From the NCBI GenBank assembly GCA_036490475.1, contig DASXDT010000006.1, positions 806,001-870,000 of the forward strand: DNA of 64,000 bases, written 5' to 3'. The stretch is from Candidatus Tumulicola sp. Lineage in GTDB: Bacteria; Vulcanimicrobiota; Vulcanimicrobiia; Vulcanimicrobiales; Vulcanimicrobiaceae. Below, piece after piece: positions 32,525 to 41,350 of this stretch; position 1 is the first letter of the stretch, and every line of letters starts with the position of its first letter. Both the position numbers and the translations under genes were made by a program. The notes under the pieces were generated by a model. It was not told where the DNA came from, searched no databases, and saw only the letters and a list, made by a program, of their open reading frames with translations.

Positions 32525-34573
32525 ATGCGCCGTCTTCTTCCCGCGCTCGTCGCGTTGTCGCTTTTATGCAGCCTGTGTCCCGCCCCGGCCGTCGCGATGT
32601 CGACCGCGGCCGAGATTCAACTCGGCCAGTCGGAAGACCAAGAGATCGTCGCCGGCAGCGTGATCGAAACAGATCCGCTGATGAACGCGTACGTTCAGGG
32701 CATTGCCGAAAATCTTTGGAACCAGGTCGCGCGCAAAGACGTGCCCTACTCGATCAAAGTCATCAAGGACGATAGCATCAACTCTTTCGCGACGATGGGC
32801 GGCTTCGTGTACATCGACGAGGGCCTCATCGACTTCGTGCAGTCCGACGATGAGTTTGCCAGCGTCATCGGCCACGAAACCGGTCACATCGAGCGGCGCC
32901 ACGTCATTACCACGCAATCGAAAGCGCAGATTCTCGACATCCTGTTCGGATTGGCATCGATGTTCTCGCCGCTGATCTATAACTTCGGCGGCCTGGCGGA
33001 AGCCGGCATCATGGCGAAAATCTCCCGCGAGGACGAGTTGCAAGCCGACCGCTACGGATTGCAATTGATGTCGCGCGCCGGCTACGACCCCGAGTCGATG
33101 GTCACGATGATGGCGCACCTCGGCGTGCTGCAAGACGAGCACAGCGATCTGTTGACCAAGTATCTGCAAGACCATCCGGATCCCAAAAACCGCGTTTCGC
33201 ATCTGATGGGCTATCCCGAGCTGGATCCCAAAAACGTGACGACCGCGCAGCAACTCGTTCAATCGTCGAGTGACGAAGAGCGCGCTCGCTACTCTTTTTC
33301 GGAGTACCGGTTGCACCAAGTGCTTGCCAAAGAGCCGCAGAATCCCGAAGCGCTCCTCGAGCTGGGCCAATCCGAACTGGCCGAAGGCCAAACCAGCAAG
33401 AGCGAACAGACGCTAGCCGAGGCGGCGCAACTCGGATCCGCCCAGACGCGCGCGACCGCCAACCAGCGCATCGCCGCGCTCCGGCAGATGGAAGTACAGC
33501 GCGTTAATCTTACGCATCCCAACTTGCCGAAGCTGCAGGCGGCCGTTCAATCGGCCAAAACCGCACAACTGGCTGCTGCGACCCAAATTCAAGCGCGCGC
33601 ATCCGAGGGCAAAGATCAGATCAAAGCGGTGAACAACCGCATGAACTCGTTGCAATACGAGATTCCGGACCTCAGCCGCATCAATATCAAGCGCGGCTCC
33701 AAAGTCGAAGCGATCGTCAAGAATTTAAACTTGATGTCGCGCTCGATTAATAGCGCGCTGCAAGACGCTGGAGACGCCATCGGCGGTGTCGGATCGTTAG
33801 AAGTCAACAAGCAAAGCGGCTTGCTCAAAGAAGGCTCGACGATCTACGACGAGATGCTCGCGCCGTTTTCTTCGTCGCCGATTCCCAGCGATTCGTTGGC
33901 GATCTTGCCGAGCTATCCCCAAATGCTAACCGCCATGTCGACGGCTAACGAAGAAATGTTGCGTTCCGTCGATGCGTCGCGCGCGTCGCTGACGCTGCTG
34001 GATCAATCGCTCGGCGACTTGGACGATTTTCTCAAACAGCTCGACCAAGTTCGCATGGGGTATAACGGCGATATCGGCCAAGAATCGTATGCCGGCATCG
34101 AGCCGCTGATGAAAAAGAACGTGGCCGAATTCGACGCGGCCGCCAGCGAAGCGTCGCAGGCCTCGCAACTGTATAATATGGCGCGCACGCGGCAACTCTC
34201 GACGCGCATCACGCTGCTGGGATTGGGCACTTCGCCCCAACGCTATTCTTCGTTGCAATACGCGTTACAACAGCGATTCGGTTCGACGGGTCTGGACTAT
34301 CGCTCGATGCTGCGCGGCGGACTGACGCCGGGCGACGTGACGGTTGCGACGATCGTCGCGGCCGATATCAAGAGCACGCCCGAGGCGATCGTCGCCGAAG
34401 CCCGTAGCTCGAACGAAACGGTCGTCGACGTCGCTAACGCCCACGGGATGCACGCTTGGCCGTTGGAAATCTTCACCGGTTTGGTGTATCTCGACTTCAC
34501 CGACGATCCGTTCAAAGAACTGCGCAAAGCCGACGGCACTGAGTCCGTCGAGCTGTCGCAGTTAGGTCTGTAA
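32525..34573 (+). CDS. Exported M48 metalloprotease with TPR-like C-terminal region
   Basis: A 682-residue exported zinc protease, related to BepA/YfgC-type periplasmic chaperone-proteases. Signal peptide at residues 1-24 (LLPALVALSLLCSLCPAPAVA), active site HETGH (His117, Glu118, His121) and third ligand Glu171 in EDELQADRYG. After about 280, helical regions rich in Ala, Gln and Leu suggest TPR repeats (NPEALLELGQSELAEGQ), and the final third (about 400-682) is a long helical extension of unknown fold. BepA-type proteins act in outer-membrane protein assembly, which suits the LPS/Skp genes elsewhere in the window. ATG at 32525 was chosen over the longer frame because it begins the signal peptide. 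Confidence 0.9.
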   Translation: MRRLLPALVALSLLCSLCPAPAVAMSTAAEIQLGQSEDQEIVAGSVIETDPLMNAYVQGIAENLWNQVARKDVPYSIKVIKDDSINSFATMGGFVYIDEGLIDFVQSDDEFASVIGHETGHIERRHVITTQSKAQILDILFGLASMFSPLIYNFGGLAEAGIMAKISREDELQADRYGLQLMSRAGYDPESMVTMMAHLGVLQDEHSDLLTKYLQDHPDPKNRVSHLMGYPELDPKNVTTAQQLVQSSSDEERARYSFSEYRLHQVLAKEPQNPEALLELGQSELAEGQTSKSEQTLAEAAQLGSAQTRATANQRIAALRQMEVQRVNLTHPNLPKLQAAVQSAKTAQLAAATQIQARASEGKDQIKAVNNRMNSLQYEIPDLSRINIKRGSKVEAIVKNLNLMSRSINSALQDAGDAIGGVGSLEVNKQSGLLKEGSTIYDEMLAPFSSSPIPSDSLAILPSYPQMLTAMSTANEEMLRSVDASRASLTLLDQSLGDLDDFLKQLDQVRMGYNGDIGQESYAGIEPLMKKNVAEFDAAASEASQASQLYNMARTRQLSTRITLLGLGTSPQRYSSLQYALQQRFGSTGLDYRSMLRGGLTPGDVTVATIVAADIKSTPEAIVAEARSSNETVVDVANAHGMHAWPLEIFTGLVYLDFTDDPFKELRKADGTESVELSQLGL

Positions 34574-34589
34574 AGGCGGTCGACTCCTC

Positions 34590-35594
34590 ATGGCATCCGT
34601 GATCCAGGTACGCAATATCTTCCGGCTGGTACGCCGCGGTATCGACGTTCGCACCATTCAAGCCCACGTGCAACGGCCGTTCCGCTTTCTATTAAGCGGA
34701 GATCCGGCACTCGTCGGACAGTTGCGCGGTCTATTGCTCTCCGGGCATGCAGACGGCGTACCGCTCGACGCTGCCGCCTGTCTCGAGACGTTCGTACCGG
34801 GTAACGTGCAGAACGCTACGGGCGACATTCGCGCCGCCATCTTCGTCGGCCGGCCCGGCGATGCGGCGGGCGCCGATCTCAGCGGACTGCGCCGGTTGAA
34901 CGTTCCGTTATTCTTGTTGACGATCGACGACGCAGTCGCTGTTTCGTCGGGACCGCCGTCGGCGCCGGCACCGGGGATCCCGGCCGAGTACGTCGCGCCG
35001 GAGATCTCGCGCGACGCGCTGCGTCACTCGTTTTTCACGCACTTGATCGATAGTTCGCGCGGCGTCGAAGTCGCCGTCGGCCGCCGGTTGCCGCCGCTGC
35101 GCGAAACCGTCGGTTCTAAACTCACTCGCGAAGCCGGTAAGAACGCGTTGAAGGTCTCGGTCGCCAGCGCCGTCGTCGACCACGTACCGGTGCTTGGCGC
35201 CGTGCTGGGTGCGTTCGCGTCGGCCGGCGATATGATCGCGATCACCGGCATTCAAATGATGCTGCTGCTCAACATCGAGGCGGCGTACGGTCACGATCCC
35301 GACTTGCAGCGCATGTGGCAGTTGCTACCTGTCGTCGGCGGCGGATTCGGCTGGCGCACGCTAGCGCGCGAACTGAGCGGATTCATACCGGTGGCCGGAA
35401 TCGCGATCAAAGGAGCGATCGCCTATGCCGGAACGATCGTCGTCGGCGAAAGCGTCACGTTCTTACTCGAGAATGGCCGCCACATGAGCGGCGAGCAGGC
35501 CAAGAAGATTTTTGACCGCACGAAGAGCGACGCGATGACGACGGCGCGCGACCTCGTTACGAAGTTCCGAAACCGAACCTCCGGCGATTCATAG
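34590..35594 (+). CDS. DUF697-like membrane-associated protein
   Basis: A 334-residue protein. The C-terminal half resembles DUF697/YcjF-type domains: VDHVPVLGAVLGAFASAGDM, then ITGIQMMLLLNIEAAYGHD and GFIPVAGIAIKGAIAYAGT, i.e. Gly/Pro-kinked hydrophobic helices. The N-terminal half (about 1-130) looks like a Rossmann-type fold remnant (PFRFLLSGDP, IFVGRPGDAAGAD) but has no intact P-loop. In other bacteria DUF697 is often joined to an Era-like GTPase, so this may be a version that lost the nucleotide site. It follows the M48 gene by 16 bases and is probably co-transcribed. Function unknown. Confidence 0.68.
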   Translation: MASVIQVRNIFRLVRRGIDVRTIQAHVQRPFRFLLSGDPALVGQLRGLLLSGHADGVPLDAAACLETFVPGNVQNATGDIRAAIFVGRPGDAAGADLSGLRRLNVPLFLLTIDDAVAVSSGPPSAPAPGIPAEYVAPEISRDALRHSFFTHLIDSSRGVEVAVGRRLPPLRETVGSKLTREAGKNALKVSVASAVVDHVPVLGAVLGAFASAGDMIAITGIQMMLLLNIEAAYGHDPDLQRMWQLLPVVGGGFGWRTLARELSGFIPVAGIAIKGAIAYAGTIVVGESVTFLLENGRHMSGEQAKKIFDRTKSDAMTTARDLVTKFRNRTSGDS

Positions 35595-35644
35595 TCGCTC
35601 GAGTAACGCCTCGGGCGACTTACAGTCGCTCGAGTAACGCCTCG
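35583..35644. repeat. 31-base tandem repeat across two gene ends
   Basis: Two abutting copies (35583-35613 and 35614-35644), 28 of 31 bases identical. Copy 1 includes the stop of the DUF697-like gene. Copy 2 includes the last seven codons and stop of the RDD gene. On the minus strand both copies encode EALLERL followed by a stop, so the RDD gene end appears to have been duplicated. Confidence 0.85.
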
Positions 35645-36348
35645 TCCTCGTATGCCTGCATTTCCGGGGGCAGGCGGTCGCGAACGCGTGCCGCGATTTG
35701 CGCTGCAAGTTCGACCCTGCGCACCTCGGAGAGCGCATCGCGCCGCTCTAAGAATCGCGCGACTAACGATCGCTCGTCGCCCGACAGATATCGCGTCGCA
35801 CCATAGACCGGTTCGCCGGCCGCGCGTTCGGCCGGAAGACCGAGTGCCGCGTCGCGCACCACGAGCGTTCCAGCCGCAAAATCTCCTAAACGCTTGTTCT
35901 CGTTTGAGAGAATCGTGCTGACCGCGGCGATCGCGTAATATCCCAACAACAATTCGCCGACTCGAACGAGATTACGAACGACTGCAGCACCGATGTCGAG
36001 CGGAAACCCGCCGTCGCGCACGACGCGAATCCCGAGCAGTCGTTTTCCGGGCGTCTGACCGTTCCAGAACGCCTCGAATACGATGAAATAGCCGAACAGC
36101 ACGGCGAAGAGTACGAACACCACGATCGCGGTTGCGATGGCGGCAACGAGCTTGCCGCTAGCGGCTTCGTGACGAGCCGCCGCCGGCGCGTGCGACCCCG
36201 CTAGAGCTATCCCCGCAAAAATCGCAATGAGGATCGCGATTTGGATCGACTGGTCGACCAAGACGGCCAAAAACCGGCTCCCCAATCCGGCCAAATGATA
36301 CGTCAGCTCCACGCTTTCCGGCGTTCTGACGTCGAGGTTGCGGTCCAT
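35620..36348 (-). CDS. RDD-family membrane protein
   Basis: A 242-residue protein of the RDD family, named for conserved Arg and Asp residues in its TM region. TM1 (FLAVLVDQSIQIAILIAIFAG) carries the Asp, TM2 (AIVVFVLFAVLFGYFIVFEA) is followed by FWNGQTPGKRLLGIRVV, the diagnostic loop of the family, and a third segment follows. RDD proteins are often encoded beside MoxR/DUF58 or SpoIIM-type genes and may act in transport. Here it is divergent from the SpoIIM-like gene (58 bases) and next to a MoxR cluster. A C-terminal soluble region follows (RSLVARFLERRDALSEV). Its 3' end lies in a tandem repeat. Confidence 0.88.
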   Translation of the reverse strand: MDRNLDVRTPESVELTYHLAGLGSRFLAVLVDQSIQIAILIAIFAGIALAGSHAPAAARHEAASGKLVAAIATAIVVFVLFAVLFGYFIVFEAFWNGQTPGKRLLGIRVVRDGGFPLDIGAAVVRNLVRVGELLLGYYAIAAVSTILSNENKRLGDFAAGTLVVRDAALGLPAERAAGEPVYGATRYLSGDERSLVARFLERRDALSEVRRVELAAQIAARVRDRLPPEMQAYEDEALLERL

Positions 36349-36406
36349 GACGCGCGGCTTCGCCTCCGGGAACCCGTCGGCCCCGGTCGAATCGCCCGTT
36401 TCATCG

Positions 36407-37420
36407 ATGCGATCGCAAACGCAGTTTCGAAACGCGCGCCAAGCGTCGTGGCAACGACTCGATGCGCTGGTTATGCAAGCGGGCCGCCGCGGCGTGCGTT
36501 CGTTGCGCGGCGGTGCAGCGGCCGAAGCCGGCAGGCTCTATCGTTCGACCGCCGCCGACCTGGCCTACGCGCGCGGGCGGGAGTTCGATTCGGCGCTCGT
36601 TGAGTATCTCAATCGCCTAACGGCGCGCGCGCACGCCGTCGTCTACGGGGCGTCGGTAGACAGCGGAACGGCTCGCGTTCGCACGTTCTTCTTCGAAACG
36701 TTTCCATGCGAGTTTCGACGCTCGATCGCAGCGATCGCCATATGCACCGCCATTACGGTCGCCACGTCCGTTGGTTCGTACGCGGTCGTGCGAGCCCACC
36801 CCGACCGCGCCGCGGCACTGCTGCCGCGCCAGTTGGTTCCGGACCGAATTCAAAAGAGTTTGCACGATTCCAACTTCGGCTTCGACCGCAGCTACTCGCC
36901 GGCGGTGTCGGCGCAGATCATCACCAACAACGTGCAAGTCGCCATCGTCGCATTTGCCGGATCGATCACGTTGGGCATTCTGACGCTGTGGATCTTGGCG
37001 TTTAACGGATTGATGCTCGGCGGGTTGGCCGGGCTCTACACCAACGCCGGATACGGGCTCGATTTCTGGGCTACCATCGCGCCGCACGGCGTCATCGAAC
37101 TGACCGCGATTCAAATCGCCGGCGCGGCCGGCCTGACGATCGCCGCCGGCGTGCTCTATCCCGGACGTCTATCTCGTCGCGATGCGGTGCGCGCCAACGC
37201 ACGCCGGGCCGGAACGCTCATCGCCGGAGTCGCTGCGATGCTCGTCGTTGCCGGGACGATCGAAGGGTTTCTCTCGCCGCAACGCTGGCCACCGAACGTT
37301 CGCATCGGCATCGGGGCCGTAACCGCGCTCGTCCTCGTCTGCTATTTCGGATTCTGCGGGCGCGCTACAGCAAGCCGCGTTGCTTCACCCGCAGATAGCG
37401 GTCGACCAACGCCACCGTAA
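36407..37420 (+). CDS. SpoIIM/DUF95-type membrane protein
   Basis: A 337-residue membrane protein resembling stage II sporulation protein M/DUF95. An N-terminal helical cytoplasmic domain (WQRLDALVMQAGRRGVRSL) is followed by about five TM helices; ITNNVQVAIVAFAGSITLG and PHGVIELTAIQIAGAAGL are the family hallmarks (NN.qva..af..G and HG..EL). In non-sporulating bacteria such genes cluster with RDD, MoxR and DUF58 genes, exactly as here. No sporulation genes are visible, so a sporulation role is not implied. I chose ATG 36407; the ORF is open to 36338 but that part overlaps the RDD start. The 3' end overlaps the DUF58 gene by 56 bases. Confidence 0.85.
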   Translation: MRSQTQFRNARQASWQRLDALVMQAGRRGVRSLRGGAAAEAGRLYRSTAADLAYARGREFDSALVEYLNRLTARAHAVVYGASVDSGTARVRTFFFETFPCEFRRSIAAIAICTAITVATSVGSYAVVRAHPDRAAALLPRQLVPDRIQKSLHDSNFGFDRSYSPAVSAQIITNNVQVAIVAFAGSITLGILTLWILAFNGLMLGGLAGLYTNAGYGLDFWATIAPHGVIELTAIQIAGAAGLTIAAGVLYPGRLSRRDAVRANARRAGTLIAGVAAMLVVAGTIEGFLSPQRWPPNVRIGIGAVTALVLVCYFGFCGRATASRVASPADSGRPTPP

Positions 37421-38708
37421 GCTCGTTGGCCGGCACGTCGACGACGATCGCGCCGGCATGTGTGAGACGAGCCGCGGCCGCCCGGCGTTCTTCACGCACG
37501 TCGAGCGCGACGGCCACGCGGTAGGCGTCGGTGACGCTGGACGGTGCGATCGCTAATGCGCGATCGATCGCGGCATCGCTCGTGAACGCGCAGACCACGA
37601 CGTGCCGCCGCGACATCGCGGCGAGTTCGGCCGTCAATCCGGGCTGCGAAAGCGGGTCGACCGCGTCGGTAAGAAGCACGATCAGCGAACGCTTGCGCAA
37701 GTGCCGCCGCACGTATGCGAACGCGGCCGAATAGTTGGCTTCCTCGAATCGCGGCTCGAGATCGTACAACAGCTCGGTCAGCCGCGCGATCGACGCGCGC
37801 GTCGAGCGCGGCGCGCTTGCAGCGACGATCGTTCCTGCGAACGCCACCGCTCCGACGCGATCGCCTGCCGTCCCGGCGACGCCGGCCAGCGACAGCGCGG
37901 CGGTAACCGCATAATCCAGCTTGCGCAGTTCGCCGACGCGCGGCGTCATCAACCGTCCGCAGTCGATCAGCAACAGCACGTTTTGGCTGCGTTCGATCTC
38001 GTGCTGCATCGCCATCAGTTTGCCGCGTCGGGCAGTCGCCTTCCAATCGATCGTGCGAAATTCGTCGCCGGCCGTCCATTCGCGCAACGATTCGAACTCG
38101 GTTCCGGCGCCGCGAGCTCGTAGTTTACGCAAACCCGCGTCGATACTCCGTTTACGAGCGCTGAGGTGTCCGTACCGTTCGAGCGCCGACAGATCCGGAA
38201 AGACGCGAAACGGTTCGGTCGCTTCGACACGCATTCGCCGGCGCAACAATCCAAAGCGATTCTCGTACCATACGTACAGGGCTCCGAACGTATCGCCACC
38301 GCGCGCGACCGGCAATATCGGTCGTTCGATCGACGTGCGCGAATGCGGCAGCACGATCGCGACGGTTTCGTCTTCCACGAAGCGTAACGTTCGGACGGGC
38401 GATTCGACCACGCCGGCGCGAATCGCACGTGCCGAACGATTCTCGATTTCGTAGGCGATCGACGACGTCGTACGTAACGCCAGGTGCGGCTGCGAGCGCC
38501 GTGCGATGGCGATGTCGCGTGCGCGCGGTCCGGTCGCGGCGTCGGCGACCGTCGCGAGCGCGATTCCGGCCGCCAGCGCGATGGCCGCCACTCCGAGTGC
38601 CGGGACCGCGGAAGCGCACGCATACAACAACGCGGCCGCGCCGAACGCATATAACAATCGCGGCGTCACCCAAACGGGCAGCCACAAGCGAAGACGTTTA
38701 GGCTTCAC
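37365..38708 (-). CDS. DUF58 protein, VWA-like, partner of MoxR
   Basis: A 447-residue protein: one or two N-terminal TM helices (LYAFGAAALLYACASAVPALG), a beta region, then the DUF58 signature GAGTEFESLREWTAGDEFRTIDWKATARRGKL, split here by position at about 195-225, and a von Willebrand A-like fold (LLLIDCGRLMTP as the MIDAS-like strand). DUF58 proteins work with MoxR AAA+ ATPases in assembling or activating other factors. GTG at 38708 overlaps the moxR stop by 11 bases; the longer frame start at 38777 lies wholly within moxR and is less likely. The MIDAS motif reads DCGRLM rather than DxSxS, so metal binding is uncertain. Confidence 0.84.
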   Translation of the reverse strand: MKPKRLRLWLPVWVTPRLLYAFGAAALLYACASAVPALGVAAIALAAGIALATVADAATGPRARDIAIARRSQPHLALRTTSSIAYEIENRSARAIRAGVVESPVRTLRFVEDETVAIVLPHSRTSIERPILPVARGGDTFGALYVWYENRFGLLRRRMRVEATEPFRVFPDLSALERYGHLSARKRSIDAGLRKLRARGAGTEFESLREWTAGDEFRTIDWKATARRGKLMAMQHEIERSQNVLLLIDCGRLMTPRVGELRKLDYAVTAALSLAGVAGTAGDRVGAVAFAGTIVAASAPRSTRASIARLTELLYDLEPRFEEANYSAAFAYVRRHLRKRSLIVLLTDAVDPLSQPGLTAELAAMSRRHVVVCAFTSDAAIDRALAIAPSSVTDAYRVAVALDVREERRAAAARLTHAGAIVVDVPANELTVALVDRYLRVKQRGLL

Positions 38709-39657
38709 GCGGTACGGCGGTCGATCCGAGAATCTCGCCAACGACCGATGCCGCGTCGACGCCTTCGATCTCCGCATCCGGTGCGACGATCAATCGATGG
38801 ACGAGTACGAAGGGCGCGACGTCTTTGACGTCGTCGGGCGTCACGTAGTTGCGACCGTCAATTGCGGCTGCAGCCTGCGCTCCCGTTAGCAACGCGATGC
38901 CGGCGCGAGGTGACGCTCCTAACGTCAAGGCCGCGCGTTCGCGCGTCGCGACCACGATGCGGTAGACGTATTCGCGTACAGCCTGCGAACAATGCACCGC
39001 GCGAACGGTTGCGCGCGCCTGCATGATTTCCTCACCGGCAGCCACCGGCCGGACGCCGGCCGCGGCTAGATCGCGCGCGTCGAATCCGGCGGCAACGCGT
39101 TCGAGCAACTCGAGCTCGCTCTCGCGCCTGGGATATGCTGCAGCGATTTTTACGGCAAACCGATCCAGCTGTGCTTCGGGCAACGGGTACGTTCCCTCGT
39201 ACTCGATCGGATTCTGCGTCGCGCACAGCAAGAACGGTTGTGGCAGCGGATGCGACTGCCCGTCGATCGTGATCTGCCCCTCTTCCATCGCTTCGAGGAG
39301 CGCCGCTTGCGTTTTCGGTGGCGTGCGATTGATTTCGTCCGCTAAAACAACGTTAGCCAAGAGCGGACCCCAGCGCGTAGAAAACTCAACCGTTTGCGGA
39401 TTGAAGACGGTGGTGCCGACCACGTCTGCCGGCATCAGATCGGGCGTAAACTGAATGCGCCGGAACTCCAGACCGAGTAACGCCGCAAGCGTGCGCACGA
39501 TTAACGTTTTGCCGGTGCCGGGCACGCCTTCGATCAGCGCGTGACCGCCGGTCAACAGCGCGACGGTTAGCGCGAATGCCGTACGATCGGCATCCACCAC
39601 GGCCCGGCCGATGCCCTCCGAAAGGCGGCTGGCCAGTTCGCGGACGTCGACGTTCAT
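38698..39657 (-). CDS. MoxR-family AAA+ ATPase
   Basis: A 319-residue AAA+ ATPase of the MoxR subfamily. Walker A GVPGTGKTL, Walker B VVLADEINRTPPKTQ, sensor 1 LLCATQNPIEYEG and the pre-sensor loop YPLPEAQLDRF are intact, which is the MoxR set. MoxR proteins are thought to act as chaperones that insert metal or assemble complexes with VWA-containing partners such as the DUF58 protein encoded just downstream. ATG at 39657 overlaps the stop of the DUF4350 gene (ATGA); the longer frame start at 39978 is inside that gene. Normal length. Confidence 0.94.
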   Translation of the reverse strand: MNVDVRELASRLSEGIGRAVVDADRTAFALTVALLTGGHALIEGVPGTGKTLIVRTLAALLGLEFRRIQFTPDLMPADVVGTTVFNPQTVEFSTRWGPLLANVVLADEINRTPPKTQAALLEAMEEGQITIDGQSHPLPQPFLLCATQNPIEYEGTYPLPEAQLDRFAVKIAAAYPRRESELELLERVAAGFDARDLAAAGVRPVAAGEEIMQARATVRAVHCSQAVREYVYRIVVATRERAALTLGASPRAGIALLTGAQAAAAIDGRNYVTPDDVKDVAPFVLVHRLIVAPDAEIEGVDAASVVGEILGSTAVPREA

Positions 39658-40712
39658 ATGCGATCCTTTCGTAGTTGAAATTCGAGCCAGGCTGCGCGCC
39701 GCAGCACCGCATCGGAGGGTGTAGAAGCGAGCAACTCGTCCAGTTCGCGCACGGTCCCATCGCGTTGCGTCGAACGCGCCGCGCGCCGCACGTTGCGAGC
39801 CAGCGACGCAAGTGCATCCGCGCGCGCGCGGGCGCGCCGAAGAAGCGACGCCATCGCGTCGACGTATGCCGCGCTGGTGCGCTCGTCCGGAGCGTCGAGC
39901 GGGACCGGCGGAGCGAACGGCACGTTCGCACCGATCAGTCCCACGAGTAGAATGACCATCGTCGCGCCGAGCGCCCACCTGATCTCAATGGGAATTGCTT
40001 GCCAGAACGTAGCGTCATCGTTGTAACCGTGCGCGTACTCGTCGAAAACCACCGGTCCGTGACCGGCCAGGACGGCGTACGCAAACCGCACGTTGTCGCG
40101 TTTCGTCAGGCGTTCGTTGCCGAACGCTTCGGGCGACGTGACTGCAATCACCGAGCCCTTCCCGATGCGATACGCGATGGCGACGCGATCGCCGCCGGGC
40201 GAGACGAGAAGCGGCATGGCACCGGAGGAGCGTGCGAACGCCGACTCCGACGGTGTGTCGACGGTTCGAACTCCGGCGGCGGTCCGCAAGACGGTCGCAG
40301 CAATGGCGACTTTAACGTCGGCAGTGCTCGTCGCCGGAACGTGCGGGACGATATCGCGAAGCCCGTCGAAATCACCGGACAGAACGACGAGCCGGCCGCC
40401 GCCGGAAACGAACCGCGACAGTGCGGCTCGATCCGTCCGATCGAAGGCGATGCGAGCCGGGTCTCCGCTATCGTCGGACAACACCAGCGTGCCACCCGGC
40501 GTTATCGTCGTCAGCGAGCGGCGAAGTTGGCGCACGGGAACGTGCGCGGATTCCAGCACGCGGTACAACGCTCGGTACCCGTTGCGCCCAGCGTCGTAGG
40601 TCGAGGGTCTCGACGACGTTTGCGCCTCCTTGGCGTGACCACCCAGCGCAAGCGCGACCAGCACGATCCCCGCGACGGCGAGTGCGACGGTGTCGCGCGC
40701 GGTCGCGTTCAT
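39654..40712 (-). CDS. DUF4350 membrane protein
   Basis: A 352-residue protein with an N-terminal TM helix (LAVAGIVLVALALGGHA), an extracytoplasmic DUF4350-like domain, and a second TM helix near 240 (LGATMVILLVGLIGANVPF) followed by a cytoplasmic helical tail. The motif YDAGRNGYRALYRVLE and later GPVVFDEYAHGYN (usual DE.hhG) are typical of DUF4350. Such proteins sit between DUF4129 and MoxR genes in many genomes and are suspected partners of the ATPase. It overlaps the moxR gene by 4 bases (ATGA) and the DUF4129 gene by 4 bases at its start. Confidence 0.86.
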   Translation of the reverse strand: MNATARDTVALAVAGIVLVALALGGHAKEAQTSSRPSTYDAGRNGYRALYRVLESAHVPVRQLRRSLTTITPGGTLVLSDDSGDPARIAFDRTDRAALSRFVSGGGRLVVLSGDFDGLRDIVPHVPATSTADVKVAIAATVLRTAAGVRTVDTPSESAFARSSGAMPLLVSPGGDRVAIAYRIGKGSVIAVTSPEAFGNERLTKRDNVRFAYAVLAGHGPVVFDEYAHGYNDDATFWQAIPIEIRWALGATMVILLVGLIGANVPFAPPVPLDAPDERTSAAYVDAMASLLRRARARADALASLARNVRRAARSTQRDGTVRELDELLASTPSDAVLRRAAWLEFQLRKDRI

Positions 40713-41350
40713 GCCTCACCCGCGATCGCGCGATAGGCGCCGATGGCGCGTTCGAATTCGGCTAGTTCGAGCGGACGTTCGGCATACACGCCGATAGCGA
40801 ACGAGCGCGCTACCGTTGAGAACGGCCGTGCGTATTGCGGTGCGCGTACGGCCAGCGCTCGCTCCAGTTCACCGATCGTCGCGCCGGCCGCCGGTTCGAT
40901 CGCTCCGCGCTCGGCTAATGCGGTGACCGCTGCGGCCAGAATGCAGCGGCTTGCGCTCGTGAGATCGCCACCCGCCGCGGTCGCGAGCGCGCGCCGATAC
41001 CATTCTCCTGCGCTCACTGGGTCTTCGAGCCGTTCGGAGGCCGCGGCGCGGCGCCGGTCGATCGTGACCGTCGACAGCAAACGCAGTCCAAAGAAGATCA
41101 CGCCCAACACCGCCACGACGAGCAAAACGTCGCCGACCGCCGCCGGAGCGTGGCCGGCATGGGCGCGGCCGAAGACCGACTGCACGACGTATCGCCAAAA
41201 TTTTCCGACCCAGGACGCGATCCACTCCAGCCACGACCAGTGCTGCGCCGACGCCGACGGGAGCGCGATGCGATACTCCGGTAAAGCCAGTTCGCGAACC
41301 GCCAGCGAGTGTAGATCGGCGGGCGGTTGCGCGAACTGGACGGCGTTCAC
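40709..41350 (-). CDS. DUF4129 domain protein
   Basis: A 213-residue protein: an N-terminal soluble part, one TM helix near residue 75 (VGDVLLVVAVLGVIFFGLRLL) and a C-terminal DUF4129-like domain with GEWYRRALATAAGGDLTSA and ALAERGAIEPAAGATIGELE. DUF4129 is frequently encoded beside MoxR and transglutaminase-like genes; no transglutaminase domain is present here. The long frame start at 41926 is a shadow of the next upstream gene. I chose GTG at 41350, which overlaps that gene by 4 bases. Confidence 0.82.
   Translation of the reverse strand: MNAVQFAQPPADLHSLAVRELALPEYRIALPSASAQHWSWLEWIASWVGKFWRYVVQSVFGRAHAGHAPAAVGDVLLVVAVLGVIFFGLRLLSTVTIDRRRAAASERLEDPVSAGEWYRRALATAAGGDLTSASRCILAAAVTALAERGAIEPAAGATIGELERALAVRAPQYARPFSTVARSFAIGVYAERPLELAEFERAIGAYRAIAGEA

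Noticed and set aside
36407-37420. Evidence of sporulation from the SpoIIM-like gene
   Set aside because: No other sporulation gene is present, and this family is common in MoxR clusters of non-sporulating bacteria.
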